Positions 27,233-37,297 are shown, counted from the stretch's first letter. The stretch: 61,161 bases of DNA from Promethearchaeota archaeon Loki_b32 (GCA_005223125.1 NJBH01000023.1:1-61161), one strand, 5' to 3'. Numbers and translations: made by a program. The notes: generated by a model from the sequence alone, not told the origin.

Positions 27233-28624
27233 CATGAGACATGCTCTTAATACTTTCCGCTCTTTCTTTTAAGAGATTATCAACCTCAATATAATCTTTT
27301 TTGCATGTAAAAAAAAGTGGAACCCAAAAACATGTAGAAATAATACCAAAAATTAATGTAGACCAAAATATTGTTGATGAGAAGCTATCTGTAAAAGCAA
27401 TCATAAAACCCCCAATTATTGCTCCCAATGCTCGTCCAAAAGTATCTATAAATGAACCCATTGCAATCATAGTACCACGATTTTCGGGTAGATTCACATC
27501 AATAAGAGACGAATACCAGTTAGGAGCAATTCCAAAAGTAAAAGCAAGCCCAACTCCAAGTAAAATAGAAAAAATAATCCATAAAATCCAAAAGCCTATT
27601 ACATCTGTATAAATACTTTGAAAAAAAAGGTTTGACTAGCTACATTTGGAGACATAGAGAAAGCAATTAATAGAAATGGTAGGGTTAAAATTAAACAAAT
27701 TGTTGCTACTTTTACCCTTCCACTTAGATCTCCTTTTTGAACTTTTTTATCCCCCCAATGTGCTAAACCAAATTGACCAATTCCAAATCCTAATGGAACA
27801 ATAATTAACAATAAGACAATTACAGTCATAATATTAGTAACATTTATACCTAACTCTAATTCAAAATATGGAAAAATATATGCTACTAATAATCCTGAAG
27901 CGACAACATCGAATAAATTGAAGATTAAGAAGAAATTTGACTTACGAGTAAAGATAAATTTCAGATCACTTATTTTAATCTTATAAGAATAGTGGATATC
28001 TTCATCTGATAAGACTTCTTCTAAATACTTATCTTTACTTGCTCTAATAGGTTCAATAGTTATAAAATAGTTTAAAATTGTTAATATTAATGCACAAACA
28101 CCCAAGAGAAAAAAGGGTAGTTGCCATGTATTTAATAAATTGGGATATGTAGATTGGATAAAATCGATATTTCCTCGTATAGTCTCTGACTCAATATCCA
28201 CGCTTTCAAAAGGTATTCTATTAAATGTTAAAGCAAAAACTCCAGCAAATAGACTTGCTAATGTAGTACATAAAGACCAAAATGCAAATGATTTTGATCT
28301 TGATTTAGAGGAGATAAAATCTGTTAAGTATGAAATAGCCAAAGGTGTTGTTACTCCTGTAGCAGTTGCAGCAATTATTCTTAGAACAAATAAATGCCAA
28401 AATTCCGCAACAGCAATATGTAATATTGCCACGATAGACCACAGTAAGCCAGCAAGAACCAGTAACATTTTTCGTTCAATTATATCAGTAAAGTAGCCAA
28501 AAACTATGACAGAAATACCAGTAACTATCGTATAAACTCCAATCATAATTCCTATCATATCAAAATAAATATCTAGATCAGCTGCTATTAAAACTTGATT
28601 TGGAAGGATTAAAGCACTATCCAT
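27225..28624 (-). CDS. MFS transporter, frameshifted and lacking a start for its first helix
   Basis: Residues from the Met at 28624 give membrane helices 2 to about 10 of a major facilitator; the frame stops at about 27599. Translation of the next frame continues the same protein (DVIGFWILWIIFSILLGVGL, then helices 11-12) to 27225. Adding one T to the run of eight T (minus-strand sense, about 27622-27629) restores one frame (TFFFQSIYTDVIGFW). Upstream of 28624 the frame stays open and encodes KKKR followed by a hydrophobic helix that would be helix 1, but no ATG, GTG or TTG precedes it before a stop. So both ends show damage or error: either a decaying gene or sequence error. The substrate is unknown. 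It lies 107 bases downstream of the longin GTPase gene. Confidence 0.75.
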
Positions 28625-28731
28625 TATGATAATTAAAATTAATAAAACAAAGAGAACTATGGATAAAATATCTCTTTTTTTCTTAGGTCTAAAAGGCTGA
28701 CATATACAAATAGAATTATTTTTTTATGCGC

Positions 28732-30606
28732 CTAATAATTTAAAAGCTTTTGTAATTCTAGAATTTGTTGATCAATTCTTTGAATTAATTCATTAATTTT
28801 TATCTTTTTTTCTTGTAACTCCTCAGATGTTATTTCCCCTGTAAGTTCTTGCATATCTAAATCTAAAGACATCTTTGTAAGGTTAGCTTTTTTAATTCTA
28901 AGTTCTAATAATGACTTTTTCATATCGTCTTTTTGTTTAACTTCAATTAATGGGGTTTTTTGTTGTTGTACATTAATCTTTGATGAAGTAATTGGTTCTA
29001 CAGGTGTAACAGGCTTCTTCGGAATATCGTTTTCTATAGGTATCAACGTCTTTTTTGGCATTTCAGGTGTTTTGGATGGAGTAGGGGAAATTCTATGTTT
29101 TTGCTCCATTAATTTAAGGGGAGAAACAGGAACTGGGGCTTTGGGTTTGTCAATTGGTTTTGCTTGACCATAAGGTGATATTGTTAATTTAGATTTTGCA
29201 TCTTTTGGAACCATTCCTACAGATTTTGGTCTCGCTTTTACCATGAAGTCTTCTGGGTTTAACTTTAGACTAATCCTCTCCTGTGATGCTACAGATGCTT
29301 TAGGTTTGGTCGCATCTCCAGTTATTTTTACACTAGATTCAGGTAATTCTTCACTAGTATCTAATTTACTGCTTTTAGATATTTCAATTGATTCTTGAGT
29401 AATGGGTGTATCTTGAGGAGGTAATTGAGGCGTAGGGGGAGGAGATACTGTTTTTTCTAATATTGGAGCTTTATCAAGTGTAATGGGTTTAATTTTTTTT
29501 TCTGGTTCCTTTTGGATTACCTCCTGTTCTGATTCTTCTTCGAGAATACGAGTTGCTGGTGTAGGTGGGGGTGCACCAATCTTTTTTAACATATCTTTTA
29601 TTTTTTGGGATTTGTCAAAAAATTCTCTTCCCAATGAATCATCTCCCAATTCTATACACAAATCACTTATTTTATCAAATAAAAAGGCTGCTTTATTGAA
29701 ATCAGCACTTTTTAAAGCTTTTACAGCTTCCTCAGTTAATTTATCTCTCTCAAGTATTGGTTTTAAAAGAGGTGAGACCTCCGCGCTCATTTCTAAAACA
29801 TCAGCAATAATTTGGATCATTTTATTACGATTATCTGGTTCTAAAGCTATCATGGAGTAAGTTTTCAACCCAAGAACGTTTTCTATTTGAACAGGATTCA
29901 TTGCATTTTCCAAATCTTGTTTATTACCAATTACTGCGGATTGGGCATAAGGGGCTTGTTCTTTTATTAATTCTAAGAAATATTTACTTTTTTCAACATT
30001 TTCTAATGTAGAATCAGTAATTAAAAGAACTGCATCACTTCCCTTGATAAAATTGTTCCATAAATAACTAAATTGTTCCTGTCCAGCGAAATCCCATAAA
30101 TGAAAATGTAATTTTCCTATTCTAATAGTTGCAATGTCTCCTGTAATTGTTGGTATATGTTGCATAGGAATTTCGTCTGCTTTAATTAATTTGGTAATCG
30201 TGGTTTTCCCAACACCAGAAAATCCAATTAAAGATATTTTAGGGCGCAAATTTCGATGGATTAAATCGATGGTAGGATCAAAAACTTCGAAGGTTTTGGC
30301 ATCAAAGCGGTGTTGTAATATATCTTCAAATAGATTCAAAAATTCAGTTTTACACTTAACCAATTCCTTTTTTATATTTTCAAATTTATCAGTTAAACTT
30401 GTCACAAATAAAAAGATCAGATTTAGTTCTTTTTCTGTTATATATGCAACTCTAAATTTATAATAGTCATGAAAATCAATCGTTGATTCACTTCTAATCA
30501 ATGTTTCATTGATGATATCTTCTACTAGAAGGTTTAAAACTTCTTCCTTAAGAGCTTTCCCAAAGTGTCTATAATATAAAAGTTCATTACCTCTGTATAT
30601 AAACAC
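28732..30606 (-). CDS. Longin-domain plus Arf/Ras-like GTPase with proline-rich tail
   Basis: Domains in order over 624 residues. About 1-100 is a longin-like fold (starts MFIYRGNELLYYRHFG, ends in two amphipathic helices). About 121-275 is a small GTPase with P-loop GFSGVGKTT (128-136), switch-I Thr153 in IPTITGD, WDFAGQE (171-177) and NKQD (228-231). About 287-340 is a helical hairpin like those in the giant coiled-coil protein. About 345-555 is a long Pro/Lys/Ser/Thr-rich disordered segment, and 560-624 a coiled coil. No membrane anchor is seen. Eukaryotic longin and roadblock domains are partners of trafficking GTPases, so a membrane-associated switch or scaffold is likely; this is inference. 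The roadblock-like gene lies 51 bases upstream on the same strand and is probably a functional partner. Confidence 0.85.
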   Translation of the reverse strand: MFIYRGNELLYYRHFGKALKEEVLNLLVEDIINETLIRSESTIDFHDYYKFRVAYITEKELNLIFLFVTSLTDKFENIKKELVKCKTEFLNLFEDILQHRFDAKTFEVFDPTIDLIHRNLRPKISLIGFSGVGKTTITKLIKADEIPMQHIPTITGDIATIRIGKLHFHLWDFAGQEQFSYLWNNFIKGSDAVLLITDSTLENVEKSKYFLELIKEQAPYAQSAVIGNKQDLENAMNPVQIENVLGLKTYSMIALEPDNRNKMIQIIADVLEMSAEVSPLLKPILERDKLTEEAVKALKSADFNKAAFLFDKISDLCIELGDDSLGREFFDKSQKIKDMLKKIGAPPPTPATRILEEESEQEVIQKEPEKKIKPITLDKAPILEKTVSPPPTPQLPPQDTPITQESIEISKSSKLDTSEELPESSVKITGDATKPKASVASQERISLKLNPEDFMVKARPKSVGMVPKDAKSKLTISPYGQAKPIDKPKAPVPVSPLKLMEQKHRISPTPSKTPEMPKKTLIPIENDIPKKPVTPVEPITSSKINVQQQKTPLIEVKQKDDMKKSLLELRIKKANLTKMSLDLDMQELTGEITSEELQEKKIKINELIQRIDQQILELQKLLNY

Positions 30607-30657
30607 TTGTCTTAAAATAATATATCACCAAGATAATAAAAATTTCCTTCTTTAAAG

Positions 30658-31149
30658 TTAATTTGAAATATGTTTAACTAAGTCTTTAATAATGGAATAC
30701 TTATCTTTTCTTACTTTTTCTCGTTCCAATGTTTCTTCAATTTTAGAAACTTCTTTTGAAAAATCGAAGAGAGAAAATTTTTTAATCTCCTCTTCCTTAA
30801 CACTTAGACTCAGTTTTTTCAAAAATACACTAATACTTGGCATAAATTTAGCCAAATTTACATTCAAATCTAATTTTGATATTAATATTAATTCTTCACT
30901 AAAAGTAAACAGGTAATTATATTCTTGTGCCTCTAACGCAAAGGAATTTATCTTATTTAAGTTTAATTCATTAGCTATTTCTTTAGAATTTGAAATCAAT
31001 GATAAGATCCCTTGAGGGATAACTTTACCTTTTCCAAACTCTTTTATTAACGATCCTAATATAATTCCATATTTATTTGCTATAGCACATTCAGCATTAA
31101 GCTCAGATTTTAATTGAGAGATTATCTCCTCGTATTTAACTTGATTCAT
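30658..31149 (-). CDS. Roadblock/LC7-like protein
   Basis: A 163-residue protein whose first 110 residues fit the roadblock/LC7 pattern: an N-terminal helix, ECAIANKYGIILGSLI, a central helix (VIPQGILSLISNSKEIANEL), then strands ending in FTFSEELILISKLDLNVNLA and a helix. The C-terminal 50 residues are a charged coil. Family members are dimeric platforms or GTPase-activating partners for MglA- and Rag-like GTPases. It is co-directional with, and 51 bases upstream of, the longin GTPase gene, which supports a GTPase-regulator pair. The sequence is divergent, so structure prediction would be needed for certainty. Confidence 0.75.
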   Translation of the reverse strand: MNQVKYEEIISQLKSELNAECAIANKYGIILGSLIKEFGKGKVIPQGILSLISNSKEIANELNLNKINSFALEAQEYNYLFTFSEELILISKLDLNVNLAKFMPSISVFLKKLSLSVKEEEIKKFSLFDFSKEVSKIEETLEREKVRKDKYSIIKDLVKHISN

Positions 31150-31262
31150 AATTAAGAGATATTGTTTTTAAATAAATAATGAAAACCTATTTATTTATAT
31201 TTGTTTAGTTATTAGGCTCATTATATAACTAATATTTTAATAATTTTAACTCATAAAAATAC

Positions 31263-32060
31263 TTGAAAACCTACAAAACACGTTTTTTAGAAAAGGAATC
31301 TGATGTTACAATCATTTCTGACTCTAAAAAAGCTATTTTGAGGGCAAAAGAGAGTTTCTTTTATCACCGTAAAATTTTAGAAGAATATATCTCAAAGGAT
31401 AAACATTTTCTGAGTTCTTTTTCTCCGATTAAGGTAAAAACGAACTTAAAAATTATTAAAATTATGGCGAATGTGGCAGAAATTTGTAATGTCGGACCAA
31501 TGGCTTCTGTAGCTGGAGCATTAGCTGATTTAATGCTTGGAAAAATGATGGTCCAATATGATAATCAAAATTCAGAAACCATGCCTTGTAATATCGCTCT
31601 AGTTGAAAATGGAGGTGAGATAGCAATTGACTCCAAAGAATCAATAAAAGTTGCGTTGTATGCTGGTAAAAATGAGCTAAATTTAAATTTAGGCTTTCTC
31701 ATAAAAAATAAAGATTGTCCCATAGGAATAGGTACTAGTTCTGCAACTATTGGGCACGCGATTAGTTTAGGACAAGCTGACGCAGTTACGGTTTTTGCCA
31801 AAAAAGCAGCTTTAGCAGATGCAGCTGCTACAAGAATTTGTAATTTAGTTAAAGGTACTGATATAGAAAGTTCGATAAAAAGAGGGTTAGATATTGCTGA
31901 TGACTTAGATGGTATAAGTGGAGTCTTAATTTCCCGTAAAGATAAAATAGGCCAAATTGGAAAACTACCTCAATTAATAAAGATAGAGGGTTCTAAAAAT
32001 CGCATCTTAGAAAAAAAAATTGAAGAGATCTTTATTGATAATTCTGAAATATTTAAATAA
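31263..32060 (+). CDS. UPF0280-family protein (ApbE-like fold)
   Basis: A 265-residue protein matching the archaeal UPF0280 family, a divergent branch of the ApbE/FMN-transferase fold. Recognisable segments are VGPMASVAGA near residue 78, LVENGGEI near residue 113, GIGTSSATIGHA near residue 155 and GQADAVTVFAKKAALADAAA near residue 168. Family members are common in methanogens and other anaerobic archaea; the biochemical role is unsettled. The start is TTG at 31263, with no better codon upstream. Its 3' end overlaps the convergent GT-C-like gene by 8 bases. Confidence 0.85.
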   Translation: MKTYKTRFLEKESDVTIISDSKKAILRAKESFFYHRKILEEYISKDKHFLSSFSPIKVKTNLKIIKIMANVAEICNVGPMASVAGALADLMLGKMMVQYDNQNSETMPCNIALVENGGEIAIDSKESIKVALYAGKNELNLNLGFLIKNKDCPIGIGTSSATIGHAISLGQADAVTVFAKKAALADAAATRICNLVKGTDIESSIKRGLDIADDLDGISGVLISRKDKIGQIGKLPQLIKIEGSKNRILEKKIEEIFIDNSEIFK

Positions 32061-34332
32061 TCCAGAATAAAGGTGTTTCTTTTCCACTCTCTGTTCTTGC
32101 AGAATAGATTTTATTTAGATAACCAAGTCTATAGTATTGTTCTGATTCCTCTTTTGTTAACTGACCAAATAATTCAAATCCTTTATTTATAATATACTCA
32201 CCTGCAAAAATCAAAAACACATCTGTATTGTATTCCTCTTTAATTTCTTTTAAAATATTAATCCCACTATCATTAACATGATTGCTTGGAGGAAATAAAT
32301 CTATATTATATTTTAAAAAATAAAAGTTTTCATCATAAAGAAGTACTTCCGTTTTTTTATCAAAAGGGTAACCATAATACTTAAATGCATGGCTCCAGCC
32401 AAATTCAGTAATAATAACATTTTTATTTGAAGTATTATTTGAATACCATTGAATTGGGCGGATATCTCTCTCTTTTATAAGGAAAACATCAAAAGCATTT
32501 GATTCATAAAAGTATGTGGTAAATAGTGAAAATATTATAATAAATAAAACTACAAATTTCTTTTGGAATATCGAATGTGATTTTATAAGTTTATAAATAT
32601 ATGATATAAAACCAATTACGACAATAGGAGGGAGTAAATAGAGTATTCTCTGCCAAATCATATTAGTTAATATTAATAAATTAAATGCAATCCCAATTAT
32701 CAAAAATAACAATAATCCTATCCCCCAAATTAATAACGACTTTCCTCTTTGCTTCTTTTGAAATACAATTAATCCCCAGATTGCGAAACTACTTATCATA
32801 ACTATTTCAATCACATAGAAAATATTTATTAGTTCTATACTCATCCATACAAAGTCTACTACTAATAAAACAATAAGGACAATAATTAAAATGCTCGAAA
32901 TAAACGGAATTATTATCTTATCTTCTACACTTTTATAACGAACGTTTGTTTCTCCTCTAATTGTAGCATTAAACTTTCCATTTGTAAAACTGATTGATTC
33001 TCGTATCTTCCAAATAAAAATAAACAATACTAAACCTCCACCCATAACTCCCAAAATAAGAAGATACCAGGGTATATTCAGTGGTATAAAAAACCAGTAA
33101 TGTCCTTCTCCAATACCGAAAGTAGAAAAAATAATAAATAACCCCAATAATCCACATAAGAGGATAAAATCAAATCCTCTTCTAAAATCTCTTATGAAAT
33201 AAATCAAATATAACCAGAGAAAAGATAATAAGAAAAATAATGTAGTAATGTCATGAGTAAGAACTGAACTGATGAAAACTAATATAATTAAAATATAATC
33301 AAAAAAAATATTTGAAACAAGTGCTTTTTTAGTAGGACGTTCTAATTTGGAAAAATTCTGTAATCTTACATAAAGGAGGAAGAATATCATTAAACACTTT
33401 ATTAAAGCTGAACCAGAGGGCCAATACTGAATCATCATCGCGGAAAAGCCTAGAGAAGAGAATTCTAAAAGAAAAACTCCAAATATTGCTAAGTTTTGAT
33501 TTTTAAAAATTCTCATACAAATGTTATAAAAAATTAACCCTGATACAAAGAATGTATAAAAAGTAAAATATTTCGGGATAAGTGTGTGATTTATGCCAGA
33601 AAAGAAATTAATTACCGCACCAAATATGTTTAATCCCATAGTTCTGTGATAACCTTCTAAAGGTAATATATTGATATCAGTAATAATTCTACTATTAAGT
33701 ATGTGAAGCCAAGGATCAGTTCCAACAAAATAATTAACTTTAACGATGTTTAAAATACAAATAAGGAATAAAAAAATAACTAACAAAAGTACATTAAAAG
33801 AAATTAAATTTTTGAGGTAATTCCATAAAGAATAAATATTATAGTTTTCTTTCCTTAGAATTGAAATATCTTTGGATCTAAAAAAAACAAATGAATTTTT
33901 CTTGAATTCCAAAATTATTATAAAGCCTATTATTAAAAAGAATAATATTACTACTGAAAAAAAGAAAAAGAACCTTGTTATTGGGATATTTACCAAATAT
34001 CCAAGATATCCCATAAGTATGTAAAAAACTGAATTCATAACGATTGTTAAACTTAATTTCTCTAAAAAATTAAAAGATTTACCCTTGAATATAATGAAAA
34101 AAATGGGATAAGTAGGTAAAAATAAAATAGTGAAGATTGTACTTATAATGACTAATGTATGAAATAGGGAGTCTAAAAACAGAATTTCTGTAATACCTAA
34201 TATTAAATTTAAATTAATGATTTTGAATAGAATAAATATCAGAGACAATATAGAAACTAAAAAGACAAATAAATGAATTCTTGAGTTTAGAATAAACAGA
34301 ATTCTTTTGAATTTATTTCCAGAGATTTCCAT
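32053..34332 (-). CDS. GT-C-like multi-spanning membrane glycosyltransferase
   Basis: The 759-residue product has about 13-15 hydrophobic helices and a C-terminal soluble domain of roughly 130 residues. After the early helices comes an external loop with GTDPWLHILNSR, which fits the Asp-containing catalytic loop of GT-C enzymes that use lipid-linked sugars. The WWDxG signature of the archaeal oligosaccharyltransferase AglB is not seen, so a lipid-sugar-dependent glycosyl- or glycophosphotransferase is more likely than AglB itself. It is the last gene of the 46-32 kb minus-strand cluster (12 bases after the epimerase). A decayed relative lies at 53543-54219, and a second GT-C-like gene at 56753-58696. 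Confidence 0.65.
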   Translation of the reverse strand: MEISGNKFKRILFILNSRIHLFVFLVSILSLIFILFKIINLNLILGITEILFLDSLFHTLVIISTIFTILFLPTYPIFFIIFKGKSFNFLEKLSLTIVMNSVFYILMGYLGYLVNIPITRFFFFFSVVILFFLIIGFIIILEFKKNSFVFFRSKDISILRKENYNIYSLWNYLKNLISFNVLLLVIFLFLICILNIVKVNYFVGTDPWLHILNSRIITDINILPLEGYHRTMGLNIFGAVINFFSGINHTLIPKYFTFYTFFVSGLIFYNICMRIFKNQNLAIFGVFLLEFSSLGFSAMMIQYWPSGSALIKCLMIFFLLYVRLQNFSKLERPTKKALVSNIFFDYILIILVFISSVLTHDITTLFFLLSFLWLYLIYFIRDFRRGFDFILLCGLLGLFIIFSTFGIGEGHYWFFIPLNIPWYLLILGVMGGGLVLFIFIWKIRESISFTNGKFNATIRGETNVRYKSVEDKIIIPFISSILIIVLIVLLVVDFVWMSIELINIFYVIEIVMISSFAIWGLIVFQKKQRGKSLLIWGIGLLLFLIIGIAFNLLILTNMIWQRILYLLPPIVVIGFISYIYKLIKSHSIFQKKFVVLFIIIFSLFTTYFYESNAFDVFLIKERDIRPIQWYSNNTSNKNVIITEFGWSHAFKYYGYPFDKKTEVLLYDENFYFLKYNIDLFPPSNHVNDSGINILKEIKEEYNTDVFLIFAGEYIINKGFELFGQLTKEESEQYYRLGYLNKIYSARTESGKETPLFWII

Positions 34333-34344
34333 AATAGCTTTTTT

Positions 34345-35316
34345 CTATTTTATCTTTAAATCAAACTTATATTTCTTGCAAAACCATTGAAAATAATCTC
34401 TTAGTCCCTGTTCTTGAGTGTATTTTGGCTGAAATTTTAAAATTTCTATTGCCTTTGAAATGTCAGCAAAACTGTGTATGATATCTCCAGGTCTAGGAGG
34501 ATCATAGATGATTCCTAATTCCTCCTTATTTGTGAGTTTTAACATAAGTTTCGCAAGATCTAACAATTTTATTGGAGAACCCGCACCAATATTAAAAATT
34601 TCTCCTGATAGTTTATTTTCAGCAGCTAAGATATTAGCTTGAATAACATCTTTTATGTATGTAAAGTCTCTTGACTGGTTACCATCACCAAATATTATCA
34701 AACTTTCATTTTTTATTATTTGACCCAACCAGATTGCAATTACTCCACTATATGGAGAATCCTGTTGTTTTGGCCCAAAAACGTTAAAATAACGTAATGA
34801 AATTGTATTTAATCCATAAACATGATGAAAAACCTGCATATATGATTCGCATGTTAGTTTAGATACACCATATGGAGAAATTGGTATTCTTGACATTTCC
34901 TCTTTTTTAGGTAGTGTTGGAGTATCTCCGTATACTGCTGAACTCGAAGCAAATATAATTTTTTCAACATCCCTTTTTCTTGAAGCATTTAATAAATTTA
35001 AAGTACCATTAATATTAACATCATTACATGATTCTGGCATTTTTATTGACTGAGGTACACTTGTAAACGCTGCTTCATGATAAATTATATCTATATCTTT
35101 AAATATATCCAATAAAAAATTAAAATCTCTTATATCTCCTTTATGGAATTGAAAATTTTTATGATTTAAAGCCTCATCTAAGTTCTCTAACCGTCCATTA
35201 AAGAAATTGTCAATACCAACTATATTTGCGCCCAATTCGAGTAAATAATGTGTTAAATTACTCCCTATAAATCCAGCAGCTCCAGTAACTAAGATTCTTT
35301 TATCTTTAATTTTCAA
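34345..35316 (-). CDS. NAD-dependent sugar-nucleotide epimerase/dehydratase (extended SDR)
   Basis: A 323-residue extended short-chain dehydrogenase. The NAD loop is ILVTGAAGFIGSN, followed by HEAAFTSVPQS, the Ser/Tyr/Lys triad in SSSAVYGD and YGVSK, and SLRYFNVFGP. It resembles UDP-glucose or UDP-N-acetylglucosamine 4-epimerases, which supply UDP-galactose-type sugars for surface glycans. Length is normal. It lies between phosphonopyruvate decarboxylase (103 bases upstream) and the GT-C-like gene (12 bases downstream), which suggests that its sugar is used in the same product. The exact substrate is not resolvable. Confidence 0.88.
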   Translation of the reverse strand: MKIKDKRILVTGAAGFIGSNLTHYLLELGANIVGIDNFFNGRLENLDEALNHKNFQFHKGDIRDFNFLLDIFKDIDIIYHEAAFTSVPQSIKMPESCNDVNINGTLNLLNASRKRDVEKIIFASSSAVYGDTPTLPKKEEMSRIPISPYGVSKLTCESYMQVFHHVYGLNTISLRYFNVFGPKQQDSPYSGVIAIWLGQIIKNESLIIFGDGNQSRDFTYIKDVIQANILAAENKLSGEIFNIGAGSPIKLLDLAKLMLKLTNKEELGIIYDPPRPGDIIHSFADISKAIEILKFQPKYTQEQGLRDYFQWFCKKYKFDLKIK

Positions 35317-35419
35317 TTTATTCCACTTAAAATATTAAGTCTGATTTTACCATTTAAAATTACATATCATATAAAAATGTTCATAAAGAAAAATTGATTA
35401 AGGGTTATAATAGATTTAT

Positions 35420-36556
35420 TTAACTTAAATCTAAAAGATATTTCATAAATTCTTCCTTATATTCTTTCGGAAGTTTGTTTGGTCTTTTTAAATTTAAGGC
35501 GGAATGAAGTTTTGTTTTTATTAAAATTAGTATCGGGCCATCCCGATTTTTAATATTATCAAGAGAATCTAACAATTGTTCTTTTGTCTCAATTTTAATA
35601 CTCCATCTGTAATTCGATGCAATTGCCAAGTCTTCAAATTTAATGATTGAAGAATTCGTTGGTTGACTTCCAGTAGATTCATGTGCTTCATTATCTATAA
35701 TTATATGAACAAAATTTGTAGGAGAATATTTTCCTATCGTTGAAAATGCACCCATCTGCATAATAGCTGCACCATCTCCATCGAATACAATGATTCTTTT
35801 TTGTGGTTTTTGAAGTGCTATACCTAATCCAATAGAACTAGCGCACCCCATAGAGCCAATATTATAAAAACTTTTATAGTGATCTTTTTCATTTGATTCT
35901 CTATATTCAAATAATAATCTCGAAATATAACCAGTATTGGAAATAATGATTTCATCTTTAGATAAACTGTTTAAAATTAAGTGAATTACTTCTTTTGTAG
36001 TTAAACTATATTTATTCGATATTACTCTCTTCATTTCATAATTTTGAAAGAAGTTTCTTCGAAATATTAAAGCAAAGGGGCCCTTTTTCTTGTCAAAATA
36101 TTGTAAGGCTTTATTAAATTCTTTTTCAATCTTTTGGGCATTTGGCTCTAATATGGCATAAGGAATTTGGAGAGTTTCTAATAATGGCAATGTAATTTTA
36201 CCCATTTTTTTATGTTGTGGAGCATCTTTTTTATTAGGTTCACCTCGCCAGCCAATCATTAAAAGAATAGGAATTGAATATATCTCAGGGTCGCATAACG
36301 ATGTAAGTGGATTAATAGTTTTTCCAAATCCAGAATTTTGCATGTAAACAACTCCTATTTTATTGGTTGCTAAATAATATCCTGCTGCTATAGCAATTGC
36401 TTCGCATTCATTACACGCAATTATATTTTCAAAGTTTTCACCCTGATTATCGGTTAGAAATTTCATCAAATCCTTAAATGTCGAGTCTGGAATTCCAGTA
36501 AAAAAGGTTAAATTATGCTCATTTAAGATATTGAAAAACTGTTCGCAAGAAATCAT
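35420..36556 (-). CDS. Phosphonopyruvate decarboxylase
   Basis: A 378-residue thiamine-diphosphate enzyme. The N-terminal half has FTGIPDSTFKDL and NECEAIAIAAGYYLAT (Glu50 in the position of the cofactor-activating Glu). The C-terminal half has the metal/ThDP-binding GDGAAIMQMGAFSTIG motif and IIIDNEAHESTGSQPT, both typical of phosphonopyruvate/sulfopyruvate decarboxylases. It decarboxylates 3-phosphonopyruvate to phosphonoacetaldehyde, the step that pulls the unfavourable PEP mutase reaction forward. The gene sits 6 bases after a nucleotidyltransferase and downstream of the reductase and PEP mutase, so the phosphonate assignment is stronger than sulfopyruvate decarboxylase. Confidence 0.93.
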   Translation of the reverse strand: MISCEQFFNILNEHNLTFFTGIPDSTFKDLMKFLTDNQGENFENIIACNECEAIAIAAGYYLATNKIGVVYMQNSGFGKTINPLTSLCDPEIYSIPILLMIGWRGEPNKKDAPQHKKMGKITLPLLETLQIPYAILEPNAQKIEKEFNKALQYFDKKKGPFALIFRRNFFQNYEMKRVISNKYSLTTKEVIHLILNSLSKDEIIISNTGYISRLLFEYRESNEKDHYKSFYNIGSMGCASSIGLGIALQKPQKRIIVFDGDGAAIMQMGAFSTIGKYSPTNFVHIIIDNEAHESTGSQPTNSSIIKFEDLAIASNYRWSIKIETKEQLLDSLDNIKNRDGPILILIKTKLHSALNLKRPNKLPKEYKEEFMKYLLDLS

Positions 36557-36562
36557 TTTTAT

Positions 36563-37297
36563 CTATGAAATTTTATAATTTTGTTTATTTTTATTTAGGT
36601 AATTCTTTACTCCTTCTAAATCTTCATGATCATCAATTTCAACACAAAATTCATCATAATAACAAGGTTTTAAAATAAGAAGATCTAAAATTTCATTTAA
36701 AGCATCTTCAGCATAACAATTTACTTTACTGTTGTTTATAAAATCTTCAATTTCTTGTAGCCATCTTAACATAAATTCTTTAGACAATTTATATAATGGT
36801 GCTAAGAAGGCAGTATTATTCCCTTTTAAATTAACTCCAATTTTATAAACTCTGTTGTTCATTATTATTGACTTAAAATCTTTTTCTGGAGGTGGGATGT
36901 CTCTATTAACTAAAACACAATCCTTGTTATTAGATTCAATTAATAATTTTACTAAATTTTCAGAAAAGATTAAATCTCCATGAGAATACAAGACATCATC
37001 ATTTATAATGTCCTTAGCTAAATATAAAGAATAAATGTAATTTGTTTTATTATAAAGTGGATTATTCACATATTGAACTTTAATTGAAGGATAATGTTGT
37101 TTAATATGCTTTTTAATTCTATTTTCAAATGGACCTGTAGTAATGATAAAATCTTTAAAACCTAATTTTAATATATTCTTTAATTGATGATCCAAGATTG
37201 TCTCATTATTCCTTATTTTAACAAGACATTTTGGCGTATTATTAGTCAAAGGAGCTAATCTCTTACCAATCCCAGAATTTAACAATATAATTTTCAT
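36563..37297 (-). CDS. Sugar/phosphonate nucleotidyltransferase (PntC/LicC-like)
   Basis: A 244-residue GT-A-fold nucleotidyltransferase with a canonical start: ILLNSGIGKRLAPLTNNTPK carries the Gly-rich nucleotide loop, the Arg and the conserved Lys. The metal Asp is in YSHGDLIFS (about residue 107) and the second acidic site in EIDDHEDL near the end. The closest family members are choline-phosphate and aminoethylphosphonate cytidylyltransferases. Its start overlaps the stop of the phosphonoacetaldehyde reductase gene by 4 bases, so translation is coupled. In context a CTP:2-hydroxyethylphosphonate cytidylyltransferase is the best guess; direct evidence is lacking. Confidence 0.8.
   Translation of the reverse strand: MKIILLNSGIGKRLAPLTNNTPKCLVKIRNNETILDHQLKNILKLGFKDFIITTGPFENRIKKHIKQHYPSIKVQYVNNPLYNKTNYIYSLYLAKDIINDDVLYSHGDLIFSENLVKLLIESNNKDCVLVNRDIPPPEKDFKSIIMNNRVYKIGVNLKGNNTAFLAPLYKLSKEFMLRWLQEIEDFINNSKVNCYAEDALNEILDLLILKPCYYDEFCVEIDDHEDLEGVKNYLNKNKQNYKIS

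Noticed and set aside
32053-34332. AglB-type oligosaccharyltransferase
   Set aside because: Topology and the DPW loop fit GT-C, but the WWDxG catalytic signature in the C-terminal domain is not present.
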